DNA of 64,000 nt, from assembly GCA_023213315.1 (NCBI GenBank), contig JAKCPI010005038.1, positions 29,959-93,958 of the forward strand, read 5' to 3'. Below are positions 63,240 to 64,000 of this stretch, one piece after another. The position numbers and the translations under genes were made by a program. Source of the stretch: Euborellia annulipes (lineage: Eukaryota; Arthropoda; Insecta; Dermaptera; Anisolabididae). How positions within the stretch are numbered: the first letter of the stretch is position 1; each line of letters begins with the position of its first letter. The notes beneath the pieces are model-generated. The model had not been told where the DNA came from. It worked only from the letters and a program-made list of their open reading frames with translations, and ran no database searches.

Positions 63240-64000
63240 ATTTTATAGTGTTGTTTAAGTAGGATATTGGGGCCTTTAAATTGAAGAAAAAAAAATTTAT
63301 ATAAGAATTTGAGTTTGAAATTATCTTTGTTTTTTTTTCTAAAACATTTTTATTTTATTTCATTAATTTTTTCTGTCTGTTTAATATACTTAATTATTAG
63401 ACCTCTCTCTTACTCGAGGCAGTTGCCTAGATTGACTAAATGGTATTTATATCAATATTATACCATTGAAATTTTTTCTTATACTTAAAATAATTTAGGC
63501 ACAATTTTAAATAGACACCTCTCGGAGTGAAAAACCGAAATTTTCATACTTAAAAACCCTTCTGTTGAAATCTCTCTTAAATACTACGTTCAGTAGTTAT
63601 AAAAATTTAATATTTTTTAAATGATAAAAAAATGTCTTAATCTCTTCTTAACAAATAAATCTTTAATATTATTAGTCAAATGATTTCATTTATTTAACTT
63701 TAGTGTACCATTTGGAAGAGGGATCTATTATTCCCCTACTTAAAGATAAGTAAATATTTGATGTTTTCGTTATGTCCATATATAACGGAATGATTAGTAG
63801 TAGTTTAAGGGGATCAAATCTTCCATTTAGTTGCAAGCTTATAACAAATATTATTATTCTTTTGCCCTCTTTTCTACCGAAATTCTTATTATCTTTATTA
63901 TTATTCAAAGATATTTTAAATGACTTTTATTTATAATTAAAACAGATATTTTCTTTTAAAAAAGTTTGAAAATTAAGAAACTTTGTTAATAATTAAAAAA
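63240..64000. other. AT-rich DNA, no gene seen
   Basis: No repeat relatives or convincing frames. The 72-codon minus frame at 63690 has no domain. Confidence 0.45.

Overview
This window is strongly AT-rich eukaryotic DNA with no convincing protein-coding gene. The longest open frames are short, of low complexity, and look like chance or repeat-derived frames. Homopolymer and microsatellite tracts are common, splice-site-like signals occur, and the sequence is dense with SINEs, small DNA transposons and foldback elements. This fits an intergenic or intronic stretch of an invertebrate animal genome. An arthropod is plausible, but the organism cannot be named from sequence alone.

Three groups of mobile sequence dominate. 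(1) hAT-type miniature elements with 8-bp target duplications read directly at 14797-15067, 42448-42715, 45943-46186, 47538-47785, 59462-59724, 61116-61432 and 33613-33973. A related pair at 25717-26000 and 27910-28162 shares one duplication only at its OUTER ends, as if the 2.4 kb unit moved as a composite. (2) SINEs: a tRNA-headed family (4185, 10099, 13110, 20808, 40921, 45629, 62160 and others) and a second family with a GAA-type tail and no obvious tRNA head (13246, 19628, 24717, 37160). Several copies have 15-18 bp target duplications. (3) Inverted-repeat (foldback) insertions whose arms carry a hammerhead-ribozyme-like core: a CTGANGA box, a short helix and CGAAAC with a palindromic ACGT or ATAT. 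At least six foldback families carry it (1794-2370, 4308-4614, 7769-7981, 11148-11380, 17745-18170, 21040-21372, 27668-27874), and further solo motifs occur. One such foldback sits inside a SINE with its own 14-bp duplication, which suggests retroposition.

Other structures are a 1.6 kb element with 9-bp target duplications and P-element-like ends (32937-34530), and a recurrent element of about 0.6-0.7 kb ('element B') ending in a long hairpin, with several copies and one natural empty-site comparison at 60.2 kb versus 62.46-63.14 kb. There is also a four-arm inverted repeat at 47795-49630, a minisatellite-bearing element at 30567-31758 with a short relative at 16451-16950, and tRNA-like sequences at 40032-40110 and 42294-42370.

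Between the repeats lie islands of more complex, less AT-biased sequence (about 3.6-4.1, 6.9-7.2, 15.7-15.9, 20.3-20.6, 23.3-24.2, 31.8-32.1, 35.2-35.7, 41.6-42.0, 51.9-52.1 and 57.4-57.7 kb). They are candidates for conserved regulatory DNA or non-coding exons. The best evidence for a transcription unit is at 51.4-56.5 kb on the + strand. Consecutive acceptor and donor signals there define short exons without a sustained reading frame, and one exon-plus-flank appears tandemly duplicated.
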